From CTSoil-075 sp042610375 (GTDB taxonomy: Bacteria > Bacillota > Negativicutes > DSM-13327), in assembly GCF_042610375.1 (NCBI RefSeq), contig NZ_JBGJZL010000013.1, forward strand, positions 1 to 64,000: 64,000 nucleotides of DNA, given 5' to 3'. Both the position numbers and the translations under genes were made by a program. This document shows, piece by piece, positions 1 to 8,594 of this stretch. Within the stretch, counting starts at the first letter, position 1. Every line of letters begins with the position of its first letter. Under the pieces are notes generated by a model. The model worked only from the letters and a program-made list of their open reading frames with translations. It was not told the DNA's origin and made no database searches.

Positions 1-51
1 CCCGATCAGCAAGTAAAACTGTATCAGAAAGTCCGTCTGAAGGCTGCTTAA
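1..51 (+). CDS. 3' end of an unidentified gene (partial)
   Basis: Frame 1 is open from the window edge and ends at a TAA at 49-51. The visible residues end DQQVKLYQKVRLKAA, a basic, charged C-terminus that looks like real protein. Only 16 codons are visible, so no family can be named. It would converge on the minus-strand operon that ends at 230. Confidence 0.3.
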   Translation, partial: PDQQVKLYQKVRLKAA

Positions 52-229
52 TGCAAAATAAATTGGGAACATTATCACGACTTTTCTTAAGCAATATTCG
101 CTTTTTGAAAAGTCCTATTTGCTATGTTCTTTTTATGTAATTCTTTTTTTATATTTGGGGCTTGACTTTAATTAGCTGGTCTCTGTTTTCTTCTTGGCTG
201 TAAGTCCTTGGGCAACGAAACTTTGCGGT

Positions 230-628
230 TTAATCAAAATACCCAGGTCGATGAATAAGTAATGTTGCTAATCTGCCCTCAGGGGCGTAAGCACTAATTC
301 CAAATTTTCTCGATACCACAGAATCCTTCGTGCAATAAGCTTGACTGTCAATATTCGTTAGCATGGTTAAAAGTCCTTCGCTTGTATTTGGAAACAACAC
401 TTTATCGTCCAAATATACTTCCCCCTCAAAAAACTCAACGGCTTCCAGCATGTTTTCTTGATTGTAAAAAGCATGGTAATTACCAAAGTCATCTGTAGTA
501 TTTTTTGAGAATCGATTTTTCTTAAATTCTTGAAAATCCCCAATTTTCGCCCGAACATCGCCTCTCGGTTCACTAAAGCGAATATTGTCAAATCCAGCAT
601 TGGCTTCAACGATATATTTCTTTGTCAT
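230..628 (-). CDS. hypothetical protein, candidate immunity protein of the preceding toxin-like gene
   Basis: The product is 132 aa, soluble and acidic, with no signal peptide or membrane segment, and I do not recognise a family. The start at 628 is supported by GGAGG about nine bases upstream. It overlaps the 3' end of the 268-aa gene by 23 bases, so the two are almost certainly translated together. In polymorphic-toxin loci the small gene directly after the toxin domain usually encodes the cognate immunity protein. That position is the only basis for the immunity suggestion. It is the last gene of a five-gene operon. Confidence 0.7.
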   Translation of the reverse strand: MTKKYIVEANAGFDNIRFSEPRGDVRAKIGDFQEFKKNRFSKNTTDDFGNYHAFYNQENMLEAVEFFEGEVYLDDKVLFPNTSEGLLTMLTNIDSQAYCTKDSVVSRKFGISAYAPEGRLATLLIHRPGYFD

Positions 629-1412
629 TAGTTTTTTCCTCCGTTTTTAATTTTCCTTCCGACTCTAGTTTATCAAGATATTCTTCCGCTTCAGCGATTG
701 CTTCTTCATATTTATCTCCGAATTTTTCTCTAATATCCTCAACATCCATCTCGAAAGCCTCGCGAAAATTCCCTTCCTTAATAAGCTTTTGTTGCTCCTC
801 GCGATACGCTTGGGCATCTTTAGAATTACCACAGCTTCCGGTCTTTCTGTGGTCTTTTTCATCCATTATGATGGCAGGACCATCGGCTTCCTTTAAGTGC
901 GATACGTCTTTCGCTGGCATATGATGAACTTCTTTCCCCTCGCGGTCATCCTGCTTTTTCAAGTCACCATATCTGCCACCTTTTGCTTCTTGGATTTCGT
1001 TACCCTTAATAGAATCTTGAAAAAACTCCCCGGAATCATCCGGAAGCTCGTATTTGTATTTTTTTTCACCTGAATCATCGGGTAACTCGCTCCGCTTCTC
1101 GGAGGTGTCAATCGGTGCTTTTTCTTCGGATTTCTCAGCTAAGAACTCCCCAGAATCATCTGGAAGCTCGCATTTGTATTTTTTTTCACCTGAATCATCG
1201 GGTAACTCGCTCCGCTTCTCGGAGGTGTCACTCGGTACTTTTTGTTCGGATTTCTCAGCTAAGAACTCCCCGGAATCATCCGGAAGCTCGCATTTGTATT
1301 TTTTTTCACCTGAATCATCGGATAATTCGCTCCGCTTCTCAGAAGTGTCAATTGGTGCTTTTTGTTCGGGATTCTCAGTTAAGTCAATATCCTTGATCTT
1401 TATTTCCATCAT
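606..1412 (-). CDS. repeat-containing protein with a C-terminal toxin-like (HNH/EndoVII-like) domain
   Basis: The product is 268 aa. Residues 11-130 are three near-identical 40-residue repeats rich in Asp, Glu, Ser and Lys, each with PDDSGE-type segments. Residues about 145-250 form a different, compact domain with EVHHMP (161-166), MDEKDHR (183-189) and an FGDKYEEA segment near 231-238. I recall this HH...DH arrangement from C-terminal domains of polymorphic toxins and eCIS cargo. The paired His and later Asp-His suggest a treble-clef/HNH-like nuclease, but that is inference. There is no signal peptide. The start is an ATGATG one base after the ATPase stop, with GGGAG inside the ATPase end, so it is translationally coupled. 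The function of the repeats is unknown; they could be a flexible linker or an export/recognition stalk. Confidence 0.8.
   Translation of the reverse strand: MMEIKIKDIDLTENPEQKAPIDTSEKRSELSDDSGEKKYKCELPDDSGEFLAEKSEQKVPSDTSEKRSELPDDSGEKKYKCELPDDSGEFLAEKSEEKAPIDTSEKRSELPDDSGEKKYKYELPDDSGEFFQDSIKGNEIQEAKGGRYGDLKKQDDREGKEVHHMPAKDVSHLKEADGPAIIMDEKDHRKTGSCGNSKDAQAYREEQQKLIKEGNFREAFEMDVEDIREKFGDKYEEAIAEAEEYLDKLESEGKLKTEEKTNDKEIYR
1023..1382 (-). repeat. three tandem 120-bp in-frame repeats
   Basis: Three consecutive 120-bp units (1263-1382, 1143-1262, 1023-1142) encode residues 11-130 of the toxin-like protein. They differ by only a few bases, for example the AAGAACTCCCCGG and AAGAACTCCCCAG variants at the unit starts. 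The near identity at DNA level points to recent duplication or ongoing homogenisation, so copy number is likely to vary between strains. Confidence 0.95.
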
Positions 1413-1413
1413 T

Positions 1414-4400
1414 TCACATTACACTCCCATATTGACGAAGATCGTTATAATACACCTCATCGCCACGCACTTGTTCCGCTGCATAATAACAAACTATTCT
1501 GCGTATCTCTTCAGCTATTGCCTGCCCTACATCTAATGTGTTCATAATATTTGCATCCATTATAGCAGGAATCATATCTTTGTTTCGTTCTGACTTCGTT
1601 CGTTCCAGAAGAACTTTGCCCTTGATTGCGCAATACAACGCATATCCCTTTTCAGTCGCAGACAAATTTTCCTTAATGCCCCGATACAAGATTTCCTTTG
1701 CCGCGGCACTGGTATCCAACCAATCAATCCATCGACTGATTTGATCAACTTCATCCATTGAAAACCATCTGACTTCATTAGGAGGAGTTATAAGGTTTTG
1801 CAGATAGATTTTCTGTAACTGCTTTTCTTCGTCAATGGATTGTTGGTAGCTGTATGGTCGAACCCTTTTCTCTTTTTTAGGATCGTCGGAATCAGCAAAT
1901 TCCTCGACCTTACACAATACAGGTTCCAACCACTCATTCTGATATACGGCGGCAACACCGGTTTCAAGTTTTGAAAGCTCGGCAATCTGATCGTCATTTA
2001 GCCCAGCTGCCTTTCCAACAAGCTGGCGGTCGCCTTCATCGGGTAAACGCATAATAATTTTCGTATTGGTATTGCGGATAACCGCCATATCCAACAGGCC
2101 GGGAGCCTGGTCGGCAATGATAAACCCCTCGCCAAAACTGCGCAATTCCGCAATGGCATTCGCTAGCATTTCCACCGACTTGCCCTGCAAATTAGAACTA
2201 TCCTGTGTTTGCTCAGAAGAAGTACATCGGAGCAAATTATGCGCTTCCTCCAGCACAGTAATATGGGATAGTCCGCTGTTCGGATGATTCTTACCTTCAG
2301 AACGTTGCGCCATCCGATGCTCTCGGAGTTTCAGGATCAGGATACCCATCAGAAGTGCTTTTGTTTCCATAGAACCAACCCGACTCAGATCAACAATGAC
2401 ATTGCAATCAAACAGCTCTTCTGCCGTCAACTCATTGTATGCGCAAAGCACTTGTCCATTGATACCATTGGTCAACGACTCCACTCGGGTCAGAAGCGCA
2501 CCTTTATAGTCGCCTTGTGTATCCTTTGAAAATCCCTTGCTGTCGATTACTTCGGGTAGGGCTTTCATCACATCCCGGAATGTTGGAAATCTCTTGTTGG
2601 GATGTGCGGAGGCTAAACAGATGGATGCGGTAAGACTCCAGCCCGCGTTGGTGTATGCTCTCTCTACAGCCGCCTTCAATACGGCAGGCATGGCAGCATA
2701 CATCGGCCAGCAGGCATTGAAGATTTCAATCAGACGATCAATATGCTCCAGCACATGAGTATCACTTGGGAAAGAAAAAGGATTTAATCGCAGTAACGGT
2801 GTTTTTGATTGATTGGTGCCATATACAAACACATCTTCATATCCGCCAAGCACCTCTTTATACTCTCCCTTTGCAGGTTCGATTACGAGGAAACGAGGCA
2901 CTCTATCCGTATTTGCAGACAGGCACAATTTGTCCAAAAGTGTATAAACCGTATTGGACTTTCCTGAACCCGTAGAGCCGGTGATAAAAGTGTGAGATGT
3001 CAAGCTGCTTTTATTCAAACACACTGAGGTTGCTTCCTTATTACGCATATGAACAATCGACCCAAGGTCGATGTGCTTTGATTCGCGTTCATTTTCCGCA
3101 GTGATTTCATCCGATTTGTCAGAAACAGATATTACATTCCGGGCAAATTCCGCGCACTGAAACACCGGCAAACCCGGAATTGACTTTCGCGGCATATTGA
3201 GTGCCTGAGCAACTTCTGTGCCTGAGATAAAAGATGAAGCATAAACAGGTTCTTCATTTGAATCATCGAGGTTGCGCTTAAAGAGAGGATGCTCTAACTG
3301 CTTTAGATATGCAAATAATATTTTGCGTGTGCTGTCATTTTTTTCATCCAGATTGCCCCAGATATTCACTGCCGTCTGTTCAATGTATGAAGAATTCCCC
3401 TGCGTTAGCGACCGATACATCTGTGCAATATTTTCTGCAACAGAATACTCATCCGAAAGTACATAGGCGGCAAAACGCCACATACCAAGCGCTTCACACT
3501 GTGCCAGCTTCTTCATCTGTTCATCCAGGCGTTCCAAAAGCGTCTTGACCTGATGGTTGGTATAGGAAAGCGTAGAGCCTCGCCCGCCTGTATAAGAGTC
3601 ATTTATCCCGTGTTGATCCTGTCGGTTTGCGCCATATGCAGCAGTAGCCCCCATAATATGCGGTATACCTATGTTGATGCTTCCATTAAGATTTCGGCCT
3701 GTTGATACGCTCTCCATTCTGCTAACGGTTTCCGAACTATTGGCATTGGTCTGCCAAGTGGCAAAAGGACTCAAAGCGGTATAGTATTGCGAAACGATCT
3801 CTTTTTGCCGCTTGATTTCATCAGAAGATAGAGGCTCACACAGCAACATCAGCGTATATTCAGAGGATTCCCGCATTGGTGTATAGGCATCAATCAGCTT
3901 TTCAATCCCCTGGCTGATGAATTTTTCGGACTTCTCAGATGCGATATTTGTGACCACTGCTACTGCATTTTTCTCACGAATACCAATCTTAGATATATCC
4001 GTCAGTGAAGAACCCATTGACACCCCTGGGAAATTCCCCTTCAATGACTGTTTAAAACGGTTAATCAACGAATTTGCCACCGAAGGATCATCGCTGTTTT
4101 CAGTCGAATAGACCGCCATATAGACATCGTAGCCCTTTCGAGTGCAGTTGAAAATCAGAGCAAATCGGCAAGGTGATGCAGACAAGACATTATAAGTGTT
4201 TTTTAACTTGTCAATATCATGCTCTGACGGGTCGGTTACCCAACGTCCAATCTTCAAAATCCGAAGACGCTCTGCTTCTTCTTTGCATTGTTCCGGCAAT
4301 TTACAAGGGTAAAAGTCGGTCTCAATGCGCGGGAGATATGATTTAAAAACTCGTTCTGAGATGCTGTCAATGCTTTCCTGCAGCGACAGCAGTTGCTCGT

Positions 4401-4548
4401 CATTGAAAGGCTTATCCCATTTTGCTGCTATTTCTGCGCAAATACGTTCTTTTGCTTTCAAGTACAGCGTATCATCGTCAGTGTTTTCAAATTGCGCCAG
4501 AAAGTCTTTTATTTTCGAGATCGGTTCATCTAACTTTTTTAAATCCAT
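1414..4548 (-). CDS. HerA/FtsK-type P-loop ATPase (DUF87-like)
   Basis: The product is 1044 aa. The N-terminal 490 residues are unassigned and include a Gly/Ser/Asn-rich stretch around 280-330. The C-terminal half is a HerA-like motor: Walker A GSTGSGKSN at 524-532, the family signature VIEPAKGEYK at 555-564, Walker B ITVLEEAH at 763-770, a sensor-like IIADQAP at 810-816, and IIMRLPDEGD at 831-840. HerA ATPases form hexameric rings that move DNA or, in some secretion and conflict systems, protein. No NurA nuclease is adjacent, so a standard HerA-NurA repair role is not supported. The start has GGGGG about 12 bases upstream. It lies between a small membrane protein and a toxin-like protein, so it may deliver or activate the latter. 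Confidence 0.9.
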   Translation of the reverse strand: MDLKKLDEPISKIKDFLAQFENTDDDTLYLKAKERICAEIAAKWDKPFNDEQLLSLQESIDSISERVFKSYLPRIETDFYPCKLPEQCKEEAERLRILKIGRWVTDPSEHDIDKLKNTYNVLSASPCRFALIFNCTRKGYDVYMAVYSTENSDDPSVANSLINRFKQSLKGNFPGVSMGSSLTDISKIGIREKNAVAVVTNIASEKSEKFISQGIEKLIDAYTPMRESSEYTLMLLCEPLSSDEIKRQKEIVSQYYTALSPFATWQTNANSSETVSRMESVSTGRNLNGSINIGIPHIMGATAAYGANRQDQHGINDSYTGGRGSTLSYTNHQVKTLLERLDEQMKKLAQCEALGMWRFAAYVLSDEYSVAENIAQMYRSLTQGNSSYIEQTAVNIWGNLDEKNDSTRKILFAYLKQLEHPLFKRNLDDSNEEPVYASSFISGTEVAQALNMPRKSIPGLPVFQCAEFARNVISVSDKSDEITAENERESKHIDLGSIVHMRNKEATSVCLNKSSLTSHTFITGSTGSGKSNTVYTLLDKLCLSANTDRVPRFLVIEPAKGEYKEVLGGYEDVFVYGTNQSKTPLLRLNPFSFPSDTHVLEHIDRLIEIFNACWPMYAAMPAVLKAAVERAYTNAGWSLTASICLASAHPNKRFPTFRDVMKALPEVIDSKGFSKDTQGDYKGALLTRVESLTNGINGQVLCAYNELTAEELFDCNVIVDLSRVGSMETKALLMGILILKLREHRMAQRSEGKNHPNSGLSHITVLEEAHNLLRCTSSEQTQDSSNLQGKSVEMLANAIAELRSFGEGFIIADQAPGLLDMAVIRNTNTKIIMRLPDEGDRQLVGKAAGLNDDQIAELSKLETGVAAVYQNEWLEPVLCKVEEFADSDDPKKEKRVRPYSYQQSIDEEKQLQKIYLQNLITPPNEVRWFSMDEVDQISRWIDWLDTSAAAKEILYRGIKENLSATEKGYALYCAIKGKVLLERTKSERNKDMIPAIMDANIMNTLDVGQAIAEEIRRIVCYYAAEQVRGDEVYYNDLRQYGSVM

Positions 4549-4555
4549 CTCTATT

Positions 4556-4924
4556 TCACCCCCATATTTTTCCCAGCAAAAGAAACAAACACCAACCAGC
4601 AGTAATAACTCCGACAGCCCACAGGAGAATCCGCCCGGCAGATTTTAGTCGGTGCCGCCAGCGATAAACATCAGCCGATACCTCTGCAATATGTAGCAAA
4701 TCTTCCTTGGAGACACCATACCTCGCTGAATCGGTCATTTTCTTAAGATACCGCCTGTCCCAAGGCTTTTGTTTAGGCGTGAACTGGGTTATGAAAAATG
4801 GCTTCTCATAGTTCTTTTCAATTCCTTCAATTGCCTTTTTGCTGTTGCCGTAAGAGATTTTACCGTTCTCCATCTCCGATATCAAGTACATGATTTCCTT
4901 ACTGCAACTTTGACGGAGGTTCAT
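4556..4924 (-). CDS. small tail-anchored membrane protein
   Basis: The product is 122 aa. The first 90 residues are charged and helical-looking. The C-terminus carries one hydrophobic segment (about 99-118, ILLWAVGVITAGWCLFLLLG) and nothing after it beyond a few residues, which suggests a tail-anchored inner-membrane topology. No family is recognised. The start overlaps the stop of the GTPase gene (ATGA-type), and the stop lies seven bases before the ATPase start. It could anchor the GTPase/ATPase assembly to the membrane (inference from context). Confidence 0.8.
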   Translation of the reverse strand: MNLRQSCSKEIMYLISEMENGKISYGNSKKAIEGIEKNYEKPFFITQFTPKQKPWDRRYLKKMTDSARYGVSKEDLLHIAEVSADVYRWRHRLKSAGRILLWAVGVITAGWCLFLLLGKIWG

Positions 4925-7302
4925 TTCAATACCTCCTTCGGGAAATTCAGCAAATCAATCAACTCCTGCTCCACGGAGGAAAGGTTTTCGATTCGCTCAC
5001 TCATTTGCTCAATTTCGTCTGCCATCCTTCGGATGGGCTCATCATACTCGCGTAGTATTAGGCTCACAGTTTCAAGTTTATTGTTAAAGTTTTCTTTGGT
5101 TAACTTAACCCAATGGTTAAACTGTTCCCGAAAATTAGTATAGGGAGTGATTACACATTCGTCTGTATGGAAGGCATTGAAAGACACTTTCAACTTCTTG
5201 GAATATCTTTCAGGGTCAATCCAATGGAAGCAAAGAAAATTTCCAAAAGCATTTTCGTGGTCAAATTTTGGAGAATTACTGGTTTTAAATTTGGGTATTT
5301 CATAATCCATCTGGTTCCAAAAATTCTCTTTTGTCTCATCTGAAAGTTCAGGATCTGCCTGAATGATTTCGGATAATCGTTCCCATGCTTTCTTTGTCAA
5401 ATCCTGATTGCGCTTTTCTAAAAAATTGATCCTATCCGGAAAAGTCTTTTGTACATAGCGATTACAATGTGCAACCATATGTACGTCCACTTTCTCCTGA
5501 TTCTTTATTCCTTCATCCCCAAAATCGCGAAACAAGCTGAATGGTATTTGATCCCACTTATGCTTGGTTTCCGATTGTAAGCCATTCAAAAACGTTGTAT
5601 CCTGACTGTCAAATTTCTCTTTCATTTCATCAAGAATAGAGCGATATTCTTCATCCTTGATTGTAAATTTATTCAGTTTCTTATTCAACTCGCCTTTTTT
5701 TCTAGTTTTGGATTCTTCGTGCTCCTTTTTGCTTTCCGCCTCCTTTGCTTTCATATCCTCAAGCTGACACTTTGCTTTTTGCAGAGCGTCTAGCAAGTAG
5801 GTACGGCGCTGACGGGCTTTCAGATACCAAAGGAATTTCTCGGCATATATTTTTATCTCGTACTCGACAGAAAAAATTCCACAATCGTGGTAGAGAGGTT
5901 TCTTCGCAGTTGCTGCGATTTGTTCTAATACGGCCTTCTCGTTTTCATCAGGCAAAATCGCATACTGATACAAGCTGCGATAAAAATCATTGCCTTTACA
6001 AAAACTGTCCTTATTCTTGGAATATTTCTCTTTATATGCATCAACTAATAAGTTTCCATCCTTTTTGATTCCAAGAGCTACAATGGAGGACAGGAAAAGA
6101 ATTTTTTTGAAACTCCACTCGTTCAAAGCCTCCTCTTTGAATCCTGCTTTGAGATCGCTCAGGCTTATTTGGTCTCCATGCGTGATTACAACCAGCATAT
6201 TGGCAAGATCCATATTGGTGGCATAGTCTTTAAGAAGCTTTTTGAGAGTGTCATTCCCCCTACTCGCCATTGCACTCCGCTCAATCACCAATATAGGCAG
6301 AGCATTTGTTTGCTGCCCCAACGCCTCCTTTAGCGTTTCAAGATGACTGGGAGCAGTAGTCGCATTGCTCCCCGGCGTGTCGAAAATGTTGATAGACAAT
6401 TCGTCATTTGTAACATCTCCGATGCGGAAGGGAAGTGTAATCTGAAGAAGAGGGGCTATTGAACAACTGATTCCATTAGTCTTGAGATCATTAAAAAAGC
6501 CGATTACAGCGTTCATCTGGACAATAGGATTCTCTCCGCTGCGTTCCTCTGCACATTCTTTAAGCTCTTGCAACAAAGTAGAAGCTTCTTCACAGAGTTT
6601 GTCTTGATGGAATTGAAAGCTTCCGTCATCCCAACGCATCTCAATGGTTTCTGGGAGATCTGCGTCCTCAGCGTCCCGAACAACACTAAACCGGATGGAA
6701 TAGCGAGACGCAGAAGAAATTTTAAAAATTTGTGCCGTGACTGGATCTTCCCCTTGCGGTAGGAGTTCTTCACCGATCAGAGCATTAATGAAGGTAGACT
6801 TGCCAGAACTGTACGTACCTACAATAACCAGATTTAATTCCGACTTCGTGGCATCGTTGTATTTTTTGATAAGACTTGCAATCTCCCTCGTTTTCTCCGT
6901 TGCGGCACTGCCTTCGGCAGGAAATTCGTTCTTGATTCGCTCATATGCACTTTCGATTTTTTTGAGGGCTTCAGTTGAACTAATAAGCTCATAGTGCAAT
7001 TTCTCATACTTGAGATCGTTTTTACTTAATTTTTTTGTATAACTAATCAATGTGTTACAAAAATTAACGTAATCAGATGATGTGCCACAAAATTCCACTT
7101 TAATTCCATCAGAATCATGAGCGTATTCCTTGCTTATCTCATCAAAAATCTCTGGTAAGCAATTTAGCAACGCAATACCCCTGTTCGTATATTTCGCCAA
7201 AGTTGCTTGGTTAGCTATATTATTGAAATTTTCACCATCGGAGGCATACTGGAAGTTGAACTGTTTCTCATATGGGTTATAAAATATACGCATTCCCTTC
7301 AT
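4921..7302 (-). CDS. dynamin-like GTPase
   Basis: The product is 793 aa. The G domain has G1 GTYSSGKST (162-170), G3 DTPG (308-311) and a G4-like THGD (374-377). Long charged, coiled-coil-like helices follow, as in bacterial dynamin-like proteins that bind and remodel membranes. About 155 residues precede the G domain and are unassigned. There is no obvious transmembrane helix. The start at 7302 is supported by AAGGAG nine bases upstream. It is the first gene of the five-gene operon. Bacterial dynamins occur in membrane-repair, toxin-export and anti-phage contexts; which applies here is unknown. Confidence 0.9.
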   Translation of the reverse strand: MKGMRIFYNPYEKQFNFQYASDGENFNNIANQATLAKYTNRGIALLNCLPEIFDEISKEYAHDSDGIKVEFCGTSSDYVNFCNTLISYTKKLSKNDLKYEKLHYELISSTEALKKIESAYERIKNEFPAEGSAATEKTREIASLIKKYNDATKSELNLVIVGTYSSGKSTFINALIGEELLPQGEDPVTAQIFKISSASRYSIRFSVVRDAEDADLPETIEMRWDDGSFQFHQDKLCEEASTLLQELKECAEERSGENPIVQMNAVIGFFNDLKTNGISCSIAPLLQITLPFRIGDVTNDELSINIFDTPGSNATTAPSHLETLKEALGQQTNALPILVIERSAMASRGNDTLKKLLKDYATNMDLANMLVVITHGDQISLSDLKAGFKEEALNEWSFKKILFLSSIVALGIKKDGNLLVDAYKEKYSKNKDSFCKGNDFYRSLYQYAILPDENEKAVLEQIAATAKKPLYHDCGIFSVEYEIKIYAEKFLWYLKARQRRTYLLDALQKAKCQLEDMKAKEAESKKEHEESKTRKKGELNKKLNKFTIKDEEYRSILDEMKEKFDSQDTTFLNGLQSETKHKWDQIPFSLFRDFGDEGIKNQEKVDVHMVAHCNRYVQKTFPDRINFLEKRNQDLTKKAWERLSEIIQADPELSDETKENFWNQMDYEIPKFKTSNSPKFDHENAFGNFLCFHWIDPERYSKKLKVSFNAFHTDECVITPYTNFREQFNHWVKLTKENFNNKLETVSLILREYDEPIRRMADEIEQMSERIENLSSVEQELIDLLNFPKEVLK

Positions 7303-7584
7303 TTTAAGAGGCTCCTTGAATTTTTATTTTTTAAATATGTTTTTCACATACTCCCATTGGCTTCTCAAACACATGTCAATTCCTTTTCTAAGCTACCGTG
7401 TATGTATCATTTTATTCCGTCAATAAAGGGCTGTTGGCAATCTATCCAGAACAGCATCTATATCCATACCAGAATACTTGAACTTTACGCTCTGCAAATT
7501 ACCGCTATGCATGAACTGAATCCGCTTTCAGAATTCTTTCTATTTATCTTATTTTTTATGTTTATCTTTCAAAATTTTAGATAA

Positions 7585-7784
7585 CTATACAAAACTGACT
7601 GCAATTCCACCTATCGCTAAAAATGGTACACCAAAATAAGCAATCGAGCACTAAAAGCAGCTAAAGCTGCTTCATTTATACCTCCCGTAACTCTACTGTT
7701 TAGCCAAAACTTAAAATTCCTAACTATATTCCAGTTTTATACTTCGCTAAATTCTTTTACAATTCCTTTTAAAATACCAATCAC
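7585..7784 (-). pseudogene. decayed small ORF in the 7303-7884 gap
   Basis: A GTG at 7784 opens a reading frame (MIGILKGIVKEFSEV) that hits TAA and resumes in frame through VTGGINEAALAAFSARL. It then needs a +1/-1 shift to reach a hydrophobic end (YFGVPFLAIGGIAVSFV) with a stop at 7585. The coherent sequence across two lesions suggests a dead gene for a small membrane protein. The family is unknown. The remainder of the gap, 7303-7584, shows only the promoter region of the GTPase operon. Confidence 0.3.
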
Positions 7785-7823
7785 GACAAAATATGGTTAT
7801 TTTATATGGCAACTATTAATTCT

Positions 7824-7856
7824 AAAAACCGATCTTACAAAAAAGATCGGTTTTTT
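7824..7856 (-). terminator. bidirectional intrinsic terminator
   Basis: The stem CCGATCTT/AAGATCGG has a six-base loop and is flanked by A and T runs on both sides. It lies 28 bases past the VWA gene stop, which it would terminate on the minus strand. Confidence 0.8.
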
Positions 7857-7884
7857 ACTGACACACATAAATATATGTATTCCC

Positions 7885-8547
7885 TTACTTCTTCTTCCCC
7901 TTCTGTCCATTCTCATCGTTAATATAGAAATTAGCTATACTTGATGTCCCTATAGCGCGGGCAGCCATAAAGGAACCTAAACCAACACTAGTGCTCATAA
8001 AGCCGCCTTGATAACCGGAAGCATCGCCAGCGTCAAAGCTCATCACATTGCCCTTGGGAATATTAAGATCAGTAGCAAGCACGTGAAGATTCTTACGAGC
8101 ACCCAAATAAGTTACTGTCCAACGCTTTGTCGCCTGGACTGCTTGTAGCCGTTCTGCTAAGTTCTTTTTGTTAGCCTTACGCGACTGGTTTTCTTCCCCA
8201 TCTGTAATAATAACAAGAAGAAAGGCTGTGTTTGCATCCTGTGAGTCCTGCTGTGCCAGTCCTTCATCAAGAGCAGCATGCACTGCATCAAATAGTGCTG
8301 TCATGCCATCTGGTTTATAATCATTCGCAGTCAACTCTTTGACTACATCTACAGAAACATTCTCTAGCACTGATAATACATCTGAATTAAAAGTGATCAA
8401 AGAAACGTATGTCTCCATCCCATCCTTAGTCATTTTGCGTAATTCCTGAACCTGTTCATTGAAGGCTCCAATGGTTTCTTTTTGGGCAATAGCCATAGAC
8501 CCGGACCGGTCGAGCACTATTTTCACATAGGTTTTCTTATTAATCAT
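7885..8547 (-). CDS. VWA (von Willebrand factor A) domain protein
   Basis: The product is 220 aa and is essentially one VWA domain with an intact MIDAS start (DRSGSM at 13-18), a TALF region near 100 and IITDGEE near 130. It resembles the stand-alone cytoplasmic VWA proteins found in tellurite/stress and TerY-type neighbourhoods. There is no signal peptide or TM segment. AAGGAGAG precedes the start. It is monocistronic, with a terminator right after it. The TAGACAATTAATGTCC palindrome 120 bp upstream links it to the regulon proposed for this region. The partner is unknown. Confidence 0.85.
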   Translation of the reverse strand: MINKKTYVKIVLDRSGSMAIAQKETIGAFNEQVQELRKMTKDGMETYVSLITFNSDVLSVLENVSVDVVKELTANDYKPDGMTALFDAVHAALDEGLAQQDSQDANTAFLLVIITDGEENQSRKANKKNLAERLQAVQATKRWTVTYLGARKNLHVLATDLNIPKGNVMSFDAGDASGYQGGFMSTSVGLGSFMAARAIGTSSIANFYINDENGQKGKKK

Positions 8548-8594
8548 TATTCCTCTCTCCTTTTAATATGTTATACCGCAATGAACTTCATTTT

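Noticed and set aside
1054..1536. 160-codon plus-strand frame with Ser-Pro-Glu repeats
   Set aside because: It is the antisense of the three 120-bp repeats of the toxin-like gene and has no ribosome site.
1414..4548. HerA-NurA repair pair
   Set aside because: No NurA-like nuclease is adjacent, and the neighbours are a dynamin GTPase and a toxin-like protein.
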